A stretch of DNA of 64,000 nucleotides from Straminergon stramineum (lineage: Eukaryota; Streptophyta; Bryopsida; Hypnales; Calliergonaceae), in the NCBI GenBank assembly GCA_963920665.1, contig OY987273.1, positions 12,464,501-12,528,500 of the forward strand, read 5' to 3'. The notes under the pieces are model-generated. The model had not been told where the DNA came from. It saw nothing but the letters and a program-made list of their open reading frames with translations, and made no database searches. This document shows positions 46,481 through 58,520 of this stretch, piece by piece. Each line of letters opens with the position of its first letter. Position 1 is the first letter of the stretch. The translations under genes and the position numbers were made by a program.

Positions 46481-48900
46481 GATGCGGCCAAGACTCTTGA
46501 ATTCATGTATACATACACCAAATCCATGGCTTTTTTTGTTTTCAACTTGTTTCGAGATTTGTTGTGAATGAAAAAATAGCTACTCCAATCTCATTCACAT
46601 AAAGATGAGGATACTGGTTGGCCCAATATTCTCCTTGCAATTGGAGCAATTAGCTTCGCACAACACCTTCAAAATCCCACCAAGTGTGTGCCGTTAATTT
46701 TTGTTCACTTGGATCCAACATGTTGTGGAAAGGAGGCTTCCTATGTCAAAAAGCCATGAACTGCTTCACAACGTCTACATAGTCCCCACGTTTATAACTT
46801 CACATGAGAACACACTTGCATGCATTGGTTGCCTCAAGGTTGTTGGCTAGTTCTATACCTTGAAGTAGGTAGGGATTCAAGAGAGCTCTTGCATAAGGGA
46901 GATCACTCTCCACCATTTCCCATCAAACTTGTAACGCCTCCTTCAATGGTTTGGCAAGTTCGCGGCTTACCAAAAAGGCACAATTTCTAAATCTGCCACA
47001 TGTTTTCATATTTTTCTCATAATATGTAAAACCTTGCCTGTGCATGGCGTCTTTGCATCTAAATCACATAGGCCATACACAATGATGCCCACCAAGTCAA
47101 CAAAATTGGTGCGAGGCCTCCAAAAATGCTCACTATTTATTATCTTCTTTGTCTCTTGAGACTTTGTACGACTTTTTGTTTTCTTGTCCTTCAATGTCCT
47201 CATGTATTGTTTCCAACATGGATTTGTTACGCTTTGTTGGAGTGTTCCCTTTACCTTCAACAAACGGTGAAGAGCAATGAAATTCAAGGCAAATCTTGTT
47301 TCGTCTGACATCAACAAGCTGAGGTCCTTTTTGTAAATTAGAAATATTGCGAGCAGCATGTGTCGCTTCCTTAAAATTGTAAGAACCATGCGGGCTTTTT
47401 CCACTACATTCGTCACCCAGGCTTACTTTCTTCAATCTTTGAGCAACAAATTCAAGGCATGCACCACACAACCTTAAAAAGAAATGTGTAGATACCCCAG
47501 GTAAGTAACTTCCATATTATATGGCCCTGATTATAATCACTTATAATGCATTTTAATCCAATCTTAAGGGATGTAATTTGTTTTAATGTAGAATAATCTT
47601 GTAGCCCTTTTAACAAGGAATCCAAAAATGTATTTTTGTATATGAAACAAATATTTTTTAAGACAATAATAGCATTAAAAACCTAATTATATGAGTTTTT
47701 TTAATACATGTATCATCGGCCGAGCTAGGCAACTTTTGGGGCTTTCTAATAAAAATTTAATTTCAACTAGACCCAACTTCTTTGTATATATTTTTAGAAA
47801 CTATGCATAGGTGTTTCAATTCTTCATATATATTGTGAGTTTTTTTCTAAAATGTATGCAATTTAGCATTTTCTTCATTTAATTTTCTTTTAATTTGGTC
47901 TTCATCTAACTTTTTGGTCTTTTTAATTTGTTATAATTTTAACAAAAGCCATCCTCTAAGTTGTTTTAATGCCGATGACCCCTGTATATAATACAAGAGT
48001 TGCGTACCCGGGGTAGATACTTCTCTGTTATAATTCTACATGCTGCATGGTTTACAGGAGCATTGTCTGTTGTGATTTGTACCACATTCTCCGGCCCCAC
48101 CTTTTGTATGAATTCGTCCAAAATAGTTGCCAAATACTCTACATTTTTTTTGAACCCACTTGTATCTATGGATCCTAAGAATTGCTCCCCCACAGAATAC
48201 ACAAGCATGGCATTCACCAATGGCCGATTTGTAAACAAGCTCCATCCGTCAATAGAAAGGGTTGTACCAAATTTTCTTATACTATCCTCGGTCCTCCTAT
48301 GTAGCTTCACCTCAACATCTGCCTTTGCTTGGTCCAACAATTTTGTTCGTAGAGCAAGGTAAGATGGTGGGCTACATGGCTTTTTGAATTCGGTTGTCTT
48401 TTTTACAGCTTCTTTGAATGCTGCAGACCAAGAAATTGCAAATAGTATGTTTGTGGAATAGAAGAAATTAGCCCACATTGCATCCAAATTTCATCTATCC
48501 ACTTCTTCGAAACCATCTACTAGCTGGCTTTGTCTTTGAGGCCTACTCATGGAAGACGTCAGGGTTGGACATTTTCCACTTGATGTTTCAACATTATGAT
48601 TTATCCTTGAAGATACACGACCTATTTGTTCTAGCATTGGGCTTGAATCTTCTTGTGTTGAATGTGGTGAGTCCCTTCCATTTGAGATATTGTTGGCGAC
48701 TCTCATTATGTACAAGCCATCTATGTTGTCAAGGGTTGATCTTAGTGCGAACATCCCATTACAGAGGCCAAAAAGACTCCAAACTAACCATGTCAATTTT
48801 GGCCATAGGCTTATTCGTTCGTCTTGAACACCGTCTTTGCCTTCATATCCTTGGTGACTCAACATGCGGCACTTCCAATTTGCAAACACCAAGTCATATG
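46481..48900 (-). pseudogene. hAT-superfamily transposase (DUF659 type), decayed
   Basis: The segment at 47,980-48,400 matches the DUF659 region of plant hAT transposases: YLALRTKLLDQ, SIDGWS, NAMLVYS, FLGSIDTSGFKK, VVQITTDNAP. The segment at 47,006-47,470 continues with VHALNLLLKD, VVEKARMVL, ETRFALNF, a KKTK-rich spacer and KVLHIM. The C-terminal dimerisation part reads EWDWSSYFFIHNKSRN and DLVYVYMNSRVL around 46,480-46,610. Stops and frame changes occur between blocks. An AT-rich 490-base insert or intron lies at about 47,480-47,965. The BED zinc finger expected at the N-terminus is not preserved near 48,900, and terminal inverted repeats were not located. Confidence 0.8.
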
Positions 48901-49614
48901 CCTTGCACTACACTTTACCACTTGATAGAACACTATACCAACTAGAGAAGTCCTTACTCATTGTGAAAAGCTTCTTTCAAGTTCAAGTTTCAATCAATCA
49001 ATCAAGTCACATATATGAAATGTAATGCTTGTGTGAAGCCTTGGAAACCAAATCTCCCTTGTCCACTAAACTATGCATTACCAAGCAAGGGACACAAAAA
49101 TTGCAGCTCCTAGCCCTTAGAAATTTTAATGTTCAATTTATCAAGAGTGCTTGCAAATGTCTTCTTCCATGGTCTTGTACTTTTGAGGTATTGAGTGCTC
49201 TATGGTTTGAAAATTACCGTTGGACAATTGCCAATGGACAGGCGGATGAGGCACATGAGTTGTCTTCTTTAAAATCACTTTTGTAGTTCAAGGTGGCCAG
49301 GGTCTAAGGATTATTGGATTAACATTTATCAAAGGATTACAAAACAAGTAGAAAGTAGTACAATGAAATACTCATTTGAATTTTGAACAAACTATAAACT
49401 AAAAATTGAATATAGCATGTATCCTTGAATTCAACGTAGTCAACTGAAATTATAATAATGAAGCAAATATATATATATAAAATGAAATGAAAAGATATTT
49501 TTCTTGCATACATGTGTATGCATTATAAGTACGTCTCTACATATACGGTGGATGACGTCCTAGTTGTGAAAACTTCTAAAGCACATAATGCATAATTGTT
49601 GTACGCGCGTAGGA
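48901..49614. other. No supported gene
   Basis: AT-rich DNA with an (AT)n run near 49,467. The plus-strand frame at 49,029-49,286 has no recognised motif. It may include the 5' end of the hAT element. Confidence 0.4.
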
Positions 49615-52600
49615 GCATAAGTATCCTTACAACACTAAAACGTCATAAAATGACTTGAAATATCATCCTAGGGGAATCTAGAATGTTGCTACAAGCTGAG
49701 ATTATCTGTATTATCAACTTAACCAATCCTTTCACTTCCTTTCTCTCTTCTGGATCTCTATCTTTCCGAAATCCAATCTGGAACCACTCCTTTCTGAAAC
49801 CCGGTTTTGATTTCTCTCAAACACATTGGTTTTCTATGCCTCTATTTTACCCTCAAAGGGTCTAACTTTGATCTTGTTAGAAGGATAGGGACTCACCACT
49901 TGTATCCCTCACACTCTCGTCTCTCTCTAAACTACACAAAACACACATGACAATATGTTGTAATAGATCAAATAAGGAAATACCCTCACAACTTCTTGAA
50001 TGGCCAATCCGAAAGGCAAGTCACTTAGGGATGAATCCAACCTTTTCCTTTACATCAACAAATCATCAACAACCGGAATTGATGGGGGATTGTTAGTTGT
50101 TCACTAGATTGATCCTAGAGTTTGGCAGACCTTCTAGAGAGTAGGATGGGGATTTTTCTATTGGCAGTTGCTTATTTCTGCACAAAACCCTCCCTGGTAT
50201 TCCGGACTTGCACCTACACCACTCTTTGTCGGATTTCCATTCTAGTATTTTAAAGGCATCGCGCATTAGACCATATTCACAAGCCTAAACTATGTCACAA
50301 ATGTTCCCTCCAAATCAAATCAAATCGCCTTAGATCCGGATTCCTCCTTTCTTCTCTCCCTCTTATACTTCAACGCTCTCACAAGCAGAAACAACAAAGC
50401 TGGATATACAACAGATCAATTCTTGAATATCTACTTTGTAGCTCAAATTGAAAAAAGGATAACAAAATACCAGCTATAAGTGCTAGGATGGAATGAGAAG
50501 GCAACAGACATGCCTTCCCTTTAAAAACCCCAAAACCCAAAGGCAAAAAGCCACCTAGAAATCCAAGTGACCAACCATTGACCTCCCGAGAAACCCGGAG
50601 AATCAGATCCTAAAATTTTGGAACCCGGGCCCACACTTGGAAACCCGGTTTAGTTTCAAAATTCAAATCCTAACTAATTGAAATTCCTAACTACTTTGCC
50701 TTACATGCTTTCTTCTGGCTGCTCTCACTTTGACTTGCTGGTGCTCGGATAGGTACCCTCGCCATAGTTGTCTTCACCAAGGTTATCTTTACAGTAGTCG
50801 GGGTCTAGATCTTTTGGATCTCTAGAGGTGAATCTTCCTCTTCCATTATTTTCTTCTTCTTCTTCCTCTAAATCCGTTTTCGACCCGGTTTGGTACTCCT
50901 CTTCATTAGACTTTTCTATGCGATTAATCTCCCTCACTTCCTCCTCTTCTCCTAGAGACATCTCATCCAACATAATAAGCATTTTGTCCTTTATGGGTTG
51001 AGGCTACTACATGTACTCAAAGCTTTCTGGATGGGTCTAGGCTGGATTCGTCAAGCCTCCCATTTGGTCAACTAGATTACTTTAGACTAGTAATCTAGGT
51101 GTTTAGAAAGAGTCCTTCACCAAGAGCCGGGTGGTTGGAATAGTCAGCGAGACGAAAACTTTTGATGGCTCTAACTCCCTTGCTACCCTTGACTGCTTGT
51201 CCGGCTCTGGTACTGTCTTCGTGCTTCCTTGCATGGTCTTCTGCAATTAACTTGAGAAGGTCTTTGTTGAATGATGAAGAGCCTCCCTAAGTCCTTCAAG
51301 TCATGGTGGAAGTGGAATTGATGAAGCTGGACTAACTGGAGTTTTCATAACTGAAGGAATTTCCAGAAAGTGAGCGAAGTCCATGACCCTGTCCGGATCA
51401 ATACGCCCTAAGAGTTCGCCCATTTCCTTCAACACTGTCTCCATTTGGGCTGAGAAATCAGCTAGGATCCTCACTACTTTGGATCCTATTAAATACCCTT
51501 CTTTGATTAATCAGTCCTGGACGAGGGAGGCTTTGACGATGAGCTCCAATGGTCTATCCACCAAATCGGATAGGTTCTTGACGAGTTCTAGAGCTTCCTT
51601 CTCTCTTTGTTTTGATGCGGTTATCTCCCCCTCTACCCAATTCAACCGAGATTGGAGGTTATCCCTCTCCTTTTCTAGATCCTTGATCTGCTCCTCTTTT
51701 CGTCTCAACTCCTCTGGATTTGGTAGTCACTTCACTTCGTCTAGGATATCTTCCAGTTCGACCTTAAGCTCCTTGTTGATTGCCCTAAGGAGTCCCGCTA
51801 AATTGTCGTGATACTCTTGTGCCTGCAACATCCAATTGAATCCAGTCTTAAAGAATTCAAAAACCCCTTCCTTTTGCTTCTCCGGAACTAGGAGCTTTCC
51901 TCGTAATGTCGGATCGGAGGATTTCCTCCTCTTGTCTCTACAATCTATTAGCTGCTCCTCCTCTTCCAATTCTTCTTTTTCGAATTCTGGCTACTCCGCC
52001 TCAACTTCGTTCATGAGGCCATACTACATGATAGTGGATCTAGTGTTGTATTCTATCATTTCGGCACTACTAAAAAGTTTTGCGTGGTGATGGGGTGGAA
52101 CATGTAAGGATTGATAGGATTGGTCTTGGCCTTTCCTACATGGGCAGCGAGTATGGACACCACTGCTGCAATAACCTTCCTCCAATGGACTGGTCTATCG
52201 TCCATTGCACCAAAGATGGTGTTGGTCACTATGACTGTCACTTGGGTAAGCTTTTCTGGATACAAGATGGGAATGAGGAATTCTAATACTTGTTTCTACC
52301 TCTTGTCCTGACAATCACTAATGGCATACCCCTCTTTAGCATGGGGCTAATTCTTAAATTTTCCAGCTATAAACTTATCAACTCAGGACGCTAATCTGGA
52401 TCCTTTTTTTGGGAATCCATAGACATTCACCCAAACCTCATCCGTCCAGGTTCCGGTCAACCCCACATTATCCGCTCGTACTAATTCGGAGCTCCTATGA
52501 TGAGCTCCCAAATCATCCGCTCATTTTTTAGGGTCCATGGCCTAAGTAATAATCCAACACACCCATTGCAGCTTAGGTCGTCTTCTAATTGTGTTCGGTC

Positions 52601-53114
52601 ACTCTACCTTTCAGGAATGGCAAGATAGACTATCTATGTAGTGACTAAAAGGTTATGACTACCTCCCTCTACCATTACGAACCAGAACTAATTGTAGATC
52701 CGAAGTGTATAGTACTATCCTTTCTTTCCTCTTACAATCGCTAACTCGCCACTCTTTCACTCAACTATATGAGCCCAAGCATCTACAGAAGAGAGGAGGA
52801 GAAATGGAGGTGGAGGAGATTAAATACTTGTCAACTTATCGACCGTTCCCAATTGCAGATCGTTTACTATAATGGTTCCCTAGATTCCTAGATTAGAACT
52901 CTAGGACATAACCTGTCTCTATTTGGATTTCTGGAATCTGGATCCATCCTAGATCTAATTACAGAACACCAGGATCATCTTCTTAGCTTAAGTGCAATGT
53001 TTAAGCTAAGCAGATTCTAAATCCATTTACCTAGTCAAAATTTTCAAAAATTCTATACTTAAATAGTTCTATTTTATACTAACTCAGTAGATTCCAAGTT
53101 TCCGTCTCGCAACA
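49615..53114 (-). mobile_element. Coiled-coil element, divergent copy 3
   Basis: The encoded protein is clearly related to copies 1 and 2, and the order of protein, long 3' region and upstream region is the same. The ends are less certain. The left edge is set by the repeat shared with 40,555-41,175 and the right edge by TTTCCGTCTCGCAACA near 53,114, which resembles the copy 1 end TTTCACGTTGCCACA. No CCACT flank is visible here. Confidence 0.45.
50725..52480 (-). pseudogene. Coiled-coil element protein, copy 3
   Basis: Minus-strand segments in order: WVNVYGFPKKG near 52,420; LIPILYPEKLTQVTV and NTIFGAM at 52,180-52,290; an Asn/Pro part ending 52,056; an acidic linker (EEEEQLIDCRDKRR near 51,950); a coiled coil at 51,590-51,710 (RRKEEQIKDLEKERDNLQSR); GSKVVRILADFSAQM near 51,480; and an acidic C-terminus ending near 50,725. 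It keeps Trp in WVNVYGF, where copies 1 and 2 have TAG, which helps identify the ancestral codon. Several stops interrupt it. Confidence 0.6.
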
Positions 53115-54120
53115 ATAATTATATTTTCAATGCCACAAATATAACTATATAAGTCTATGCTATGAAATTCAACATTTCCCTCTTAGTTTTGGCCACCATT
53201 ATTTTCCTCCACATCACGAGATGTCTCCTCTTTCTCCATGAGTCTTCTACTTGTTCGACAAGGTTGCGAGTGAAGACTATGTCTACCACTTGTCCCTCCA
53301 AGGCTAGCTTCTACCTCCATGTCAACCTTCTCAAATTGTCATTTTGTTTCTAGGGAGTGGTCATCTTCCTCTTCAATCTTCTGTTTATTCTTCTTCTTTG
53401 GAGTTATGTCCACTTCATGGGCCTTCAAAGCCATCACAACACAATCCACATCATCCATCAATTTCTTTATCATTGCATCCTTACATTTCACATGGAGCCT
53501 AAACAAGTCATTTCCCTCCCCTAAAGATGACCTCCATTTCATTATAACCTCATTCATCTTTGTGTCAAATGCCTTGGCAATGTCTTCCATTTTATTCTTT
53601 GTCATGGAGTTACCATATAGGTCTACCATAGAACGAACTTTTGCTATTTCTTCCAATTTTGATAAAATGAGGGCCCACCCTATCAATTCCGTATTGTATC
53701 CCTCCAATTGCTTGATGACCTTAGGATTTCACTCCACCTCCACCAAGAGGTCATTTGGACCCTACTTCATCCATTCTTTTTCGGGAATGTGGAAGAATTT
53801 TTGGTGTTCTAAGCTCCAATGCCCTCCATGCTGCGACAAAACAATTCTCAAGACTCGTTATTAGGAATCCAAAAGGCATGCAATTCTACCTCTACATCTC
53901 GCGTCATTCATAAGAACATATCCTTAGGGGTGGTAGGGTTATTGGACATCTCATGAAATTGTTATTCAACATCCCACTTCATTGGTTTTCCCCAATGCAA
54001 GTAGTTTTGGAATCTATACAACCCGTGGTTAAGTGGCAGGGTCCATCAATTGTATTCATGTTCCAATGGCATACGATGCAAAATCCCTAGCATTTCATAC
54101 AACCTTGGACTTAGAGGATT

Positions 54121-54252
54121 GCAACACTTTGGACAACGACATTGAAATTCTACTGATCCTTGAATGCAAAAGACATAGAAAGTATGGCGACACTAACCTA
54201 ATGCTGTAGCTCCTTCGGGCCCAAAACGACTTTGGCAAAGAGAACAATGACC
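54121..54252 (-). other. RING-H2-like zinc finger within B2
   Basis: Reads HCSLC, a spacer of about 14 residues with one TAG, CRHTFYVFCI, then CRCPKC. This fits C-x2-C...C-x-H-x2-[H]-x2-C...C-x2-C, except that the expected His is Tyr (CAT to TAT is one change). RING-H2 fingers recruit E2 enzymes in ubiquitin ligases. With Tyr and a stop this copy is unlikely to work. Confidence 0.5.
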
Positions 54253-55293
54253 TTCCAAGATGGGAGTATTCAGAAAACTACCAGCTATAAGCTATTAGTC
54301 ATGTTGATGGAAGTGAATTGACAACATACTATAAGGGACCCACCGTTCTTCTGATTCCAAGGCCCAATTGATGTTCTCTATATCATTTATATCATAGGTC
54401 TTGCCATCGTTTAGGTGCTCATACATTTTATCCATGTTCCCTCAAAATGTAAGTTTTAAATCAGGGTCTTTTCTTTTGACCTCTAACTTCTCCGCAAAAC
54501 GCAAATGAGAGCTCTTCACGTTTTTGTATGCTACATCTGATTTGAGTGCATACCTCAAGAGCCCTTTTATAACTCCAGATGATACAAAGGATTGTTCCTA
54601 TAGTTACCTCGCCCACACCACCCAACATAAGTCTGCCTTTCCCATTGGAAGGATTTTGCTTAGGAACTCTACTTGTTCCATTTTTTTCATTGTAGACTCG
54701 GCCTCATTCTTTGATCGAAAAGCCAAATACAATTGATGCTTTAAATCTTCAACTTCATGGCCTTTTGTTTCTGTAGAAGCATCTTGAATAGAGGAAAAAC
54801 CTAAAAGCTTAGGGCTCTCAATAGGCCATGGGAGTTCAACTATCGCATCCATGGCTTTGCCCTTGGAAAGAAGAAGAGAGAGTTCATCGCTCTCTCGAGT
54901 TGGTTGACTTGCCTATGATAGGCTTGCTTTGCCGTTCCATTGTTCAATTGCCTTTTTGTTCTCCAATATCAACAATGTTTTGGGATGCCATTCTAACATC
55001 TCCTCACATGTCTTCAACTCCAATGCCAATTTCTCATTTGTGGCCTTTAGATCTTCATTCGTGAGCTTCAAAGCCTCATTTTCTTTCTTGAACCTTTTAT
55101 GGTCATTGCTCAAGGTCCTCCAATAGATACAATCGGACACTGTTTTATGTTGCCTCTGCAATATCTCATACTTTGTTTGAAGGTCATCATGGTCTTCTTT
55201 GGAATAATGCACCTCCCTCAATTCTTGATTCTCTTGTTCTAGAAAAACAATATGTTGAAGTTCTTTCACTTTCTCATCTTGCAGTTTGTTCAC

Positions 55294-56645
55294 TGTTGTA
55301 GCCCTAGTAACACCTTACAACTCCAACCAGACTTCAAGAGCCCTTCACAACTTTTAGGGCTCACCATGCTCCAATACCAATATCACTTAAGTCCAACTAA
55401 CTAACATTGCACATGCCATGCACTCACAACATTAGTTCCTATTTCCAACTCACATTGCTAAGTCCCATGGTCCGGGACTTCTCTCACGTACTCTACTCGT
55501 GACCCTTGGCATACCACTTGGTAACATAGGGTGGAACTTCCATCTTACTATGATAGGACTCATGATGGCACTATTCACCACAATCCTAACCGCCCTTGGT
55601 TATTACCCCACTTCATACTAGGCCTGTTGTGTACTTGCTACTCTCACACCAATACTAATCGGGACTCACAACTTGGGTCACATTACCAAAGGCTTAGCAA
55701 AGAGTAGAACTCCAACCAACTAGTGCTCCAAGACACACACACAAGTGTCCCAAGGAGCCTTAAAGTCAGTGGGGAAATTACACCACCACTTATAAGTCAT
55801 CGGGACTCACCAAGGCTCTAAGAGAGAGTAAGGAGGGAGACCAACCCCTCCTATAGTACTCTCGGTAGTATTCGGTGGACACCCCCCCCCCCTTATGGGT
55901 CAAAGGGACTTCCCAAACCCCCTTGGGTTTTGGAAGACCACCCGTTTCCAACTGAACTCCCCAAGTTCTACCTCTGTTTGAACTCCCGAACTTCCAAATA
56001 GTATAACTTTGTTGTCAGGGTTTCAAATAGCATAACTTTATTATTAGGGCTCCAAATCCCATATGTAAGCCCATTTTGAATATCTAAGCAACAAGTAGAT
56101 GCTAATGGACTGCTCACTTGTCCCATTTGGACAAGTTATCAGAAAGTTATGGCCCTCCAAGGATTCGGGTTCACCAGGAGCGGTGTCACGCCTTCACTAT
56201 AGCCCTTCTCTTGGCCATAACTTTTGGCTCATAGCTTAGGACCTCGTAATGCTTGGCATTCTAGGTTCCTTGTCTTTGTAGCTTTCCAATGATATACTAC
56301 ATGACATGCTTTGTTGAGTGATTCTTTAGGAACCCCTCACCTCACACCTAGCCTTTGAGTGTCCTAGGCCACTAGGACACCCCCAACTTTGAACGGCCAT
56401 AACTTCTAGCCTACTAGTCCAAAGAACGCGTTCTTTGGATGGTTAGAAGTATATTCTCAAGAGATTTCCAAGAATGTATGACAAAATAAAATGCCCTTCT
56501 TAACCAAGGCGTTAATGCCTCTTGTTTGCTTGGGAGACTCTCATTTTTCCCTTCTTAGTCAATTGCAAGGCTTGGGAAGTCACCCCCAAGGTCCCCCTTG
56601 CTCACTAAGGCACTTCGGGCACCCCAAGGAGATAGGGGCATGACA
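55294..56645 (-). mobile_element. LTR-like dispersed repeat, copy 2 (about 1.35 kb)
   Basis: Inverted copy of 4,919-6,230. On the minus strand it starts TGTCATGCCCCTATCTCC at 56,645 and ends GGGCTACAACA at 55,294. It interrupts gene B2, whose coding sequence abuts both ends. The flanks (GCAGA before, GTGAA after, minus strand) match at only 3 of 5 positions, so a target duplication is doubtful. No second LTR or internal genes are seen, which fits a solo LTR. Confidence 0.65.
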
Positions 56646-58379
56646 TCTGCAAACTCGAAAAACTTCCTGAAAGCCAAAGCACCACGATAAAATGGATGGC
56701 ATCATTTTGGAAACTGTATCTGTTATTTTTGCGAGAGCAAGCGTCAATACAACCACAATTCTAGGTGTACATGATAGAGAATAAGGCGTTCCGAACATCT
56801 CGCCAAATCCCATTGTTGCCTTGCTGGAAGTAGAATTGTGCCCTTTATTTGTAGTGTCTCCTTCATAACTCATGCCACCTTCATTTCCATTGTTAGTTGC
56901 ACCTCACCCTATTTCAAATTGGTTCCATCGGAGGGTATACTACAACAAGTTCTCCAACTCTTCCAATGGAGACATCTTCTGCAATGACTCTAAACTCTTT
57001 GAATCCAAAAATGCTAGCAATGGATGGTCCTCCAAATTTGGTGTCTCTTCGTTGTTGTTGACAACAACCTTGTTTTCCGAGTCCATTCCTACACCTGTCA
57101 ATTCACTTGGGTGCTCTTCACTCCTATTTGGTAACATTGGCACTTCATTTGTTGAGCTCTGAATTAGGCTTGGTCTTCTCGTCAAGTGAACGAGTGAAGG
57201 GACATTGAACATGATGTCTTTTGCAATGGTATTCAAAAACCTATCAATACAAACATGTGCCTTAGCAATTTCTTCTATAGAAACCTCTTCCTTCTACTTT
57301 TGTGGCTTAGACATTGACCCATGTTTTGTGGGACGAGGTGGCTTTTTTGGAGTGTTCTCCACCCCCACCCCTTTTGTCACGTTAGGTATAGGATTCAAAT
57401 CTTTTGATGGAGTCCTAAACCTCTCTTCCTCCACACCTACTGAAAAAGAAGTGCTCCTTGTTTTGGTGTTACATGTAGCACCCGGCTCTACCACCTTCTT
57501 TTTTCCATACACAACTTCCGCACTATGCACTTTGGATTGAAGAAGGATGTGAATCTAGTCCACAACATCCTTTGACAAAGCATTTTCTTCATATGATCTA
57601 GGGAATTGTGCCTTTGGATTGAACGTATCAGAAATGTCTTTCTAATGTCGACCAATTGAAAGTGGAATTGACGCTATCATAGGATACATGCTCCAATCCA
57701 CCTTGCGAGCCAAAATCTGTTCAATATAAACCATCCTTGCCAAGCTATAGTTAATTCTACCCTTGCTCATAGCCTTGTTTGAAAAAAGGGATTGCCACAC
57801 CTCCATTGAGTGATGGACAAAATGATCACTAAGAGAATATGTTGGTTTAAAACAATATCCGCAAGTGTGAAGAGGGTGACAATCTCAAGGCCACAACTTC
57901 CCAATGTACTACATTTTCATTTATTTTCTACACAATTTGAAGGTCCAATACTCCACACCTCCGTCTCCCAATTGGTCTCTACTATGATGTTGACATCATC
58001 CAAAATATCAAAATGCAACTATTGTCCTGCCCCCTTTGATTTAGATCTCTTGTTGCTTTCAACTACAACACTATCCGCACCTGTCATGACTACTTGATTG
58101 TTGAACGTCCCTTTGGAACTTGAAGTTTTTATTTTCCAACTTCAAACCCCTTGACCAGTTCTTCAGAAAGCAAAAATGAATACCGTATTTGCATATCTAC
58201 ACATAACCAACGTAGTAAATCCAATGTGTAAAGAAAAATATTTGACCCCCACTCTCTACCACATAGAAGCAACTAGTGCTTGAAGCAATAGTAGTACATC
58301 CAATATAGTTATGATGTCCAAATGGGAAAGTGAAAGTGAGGAGAAAGCCCCTGGCCATCCACCAATATACTTATCCGCC

Positions 58380-58520
58380 CCTAGATCCAGAGTAAGTTTG
58401 GGACCAGGTATATCCTAGATTATGCGGACGTGGACCGAGCCAACGAACAGCCCAACCCTGATAGACGGCCAAGTAGACGACCCAACCATAATAAATGGAC
58501 AGGAGGACAGGCCAACAGGC
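58380..58520. promoter_or_regulatory. Eroded GC-rich block upstream of B2
   Basis: Contains TATGCGGACGTGG, TAGACGGCC and GGACAGGAGGACAGG. Flanks near 58,290-58,390 align with 26,090-26,170 upstream of B1 (AGTAGTACATCCAA against AGTAGCACATCCAA; CATATACCCGTCCGCC against AATATACTTATCCGCC). It appears to be the same block as at 26.1-26.5 kb, reduced by CpG loss. Confidence 0.45.

Larger units (their letters stand above)
53340..58087 (-). pseudogene. Gene B2: Cys-rich module, coiled coils and RING-like finger, split by an LTR
   Basis: Start at about 58,087 (MTGADSVVV). The Cys-rich module at 57,640-57,990 (EYWTFKLC, KLWP, HFVHHSMEVW, RKVDWSMYP) matches B1 but carries stops and a frame change. The next part (56,650-57,540) shares DSKSLESL with the B1 DSKALESL. 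Then comes the LTR-like insertion 55,294-56,645. Coding resumes at 55,293 with a long coiled coil (54,913-55,293), a second one (54,604-54,852), a RING-H2-like finger at 54,121-54,252, and a C-terminal helical segment (53,339-53,707) rich in Lys/Glu. The 3' part differs from B1, so the two genes share the front and diverge behind it, or one has been rearranged. Confidence 0.55.

Noticed and set aside
4919..56645. A full-length LTR retrotransposon spanning the two LTR-like copies
   Set aside because: The copies are inverted relative to each other and 50 kb apart with no gag-pol between them, so they are separate insertions.
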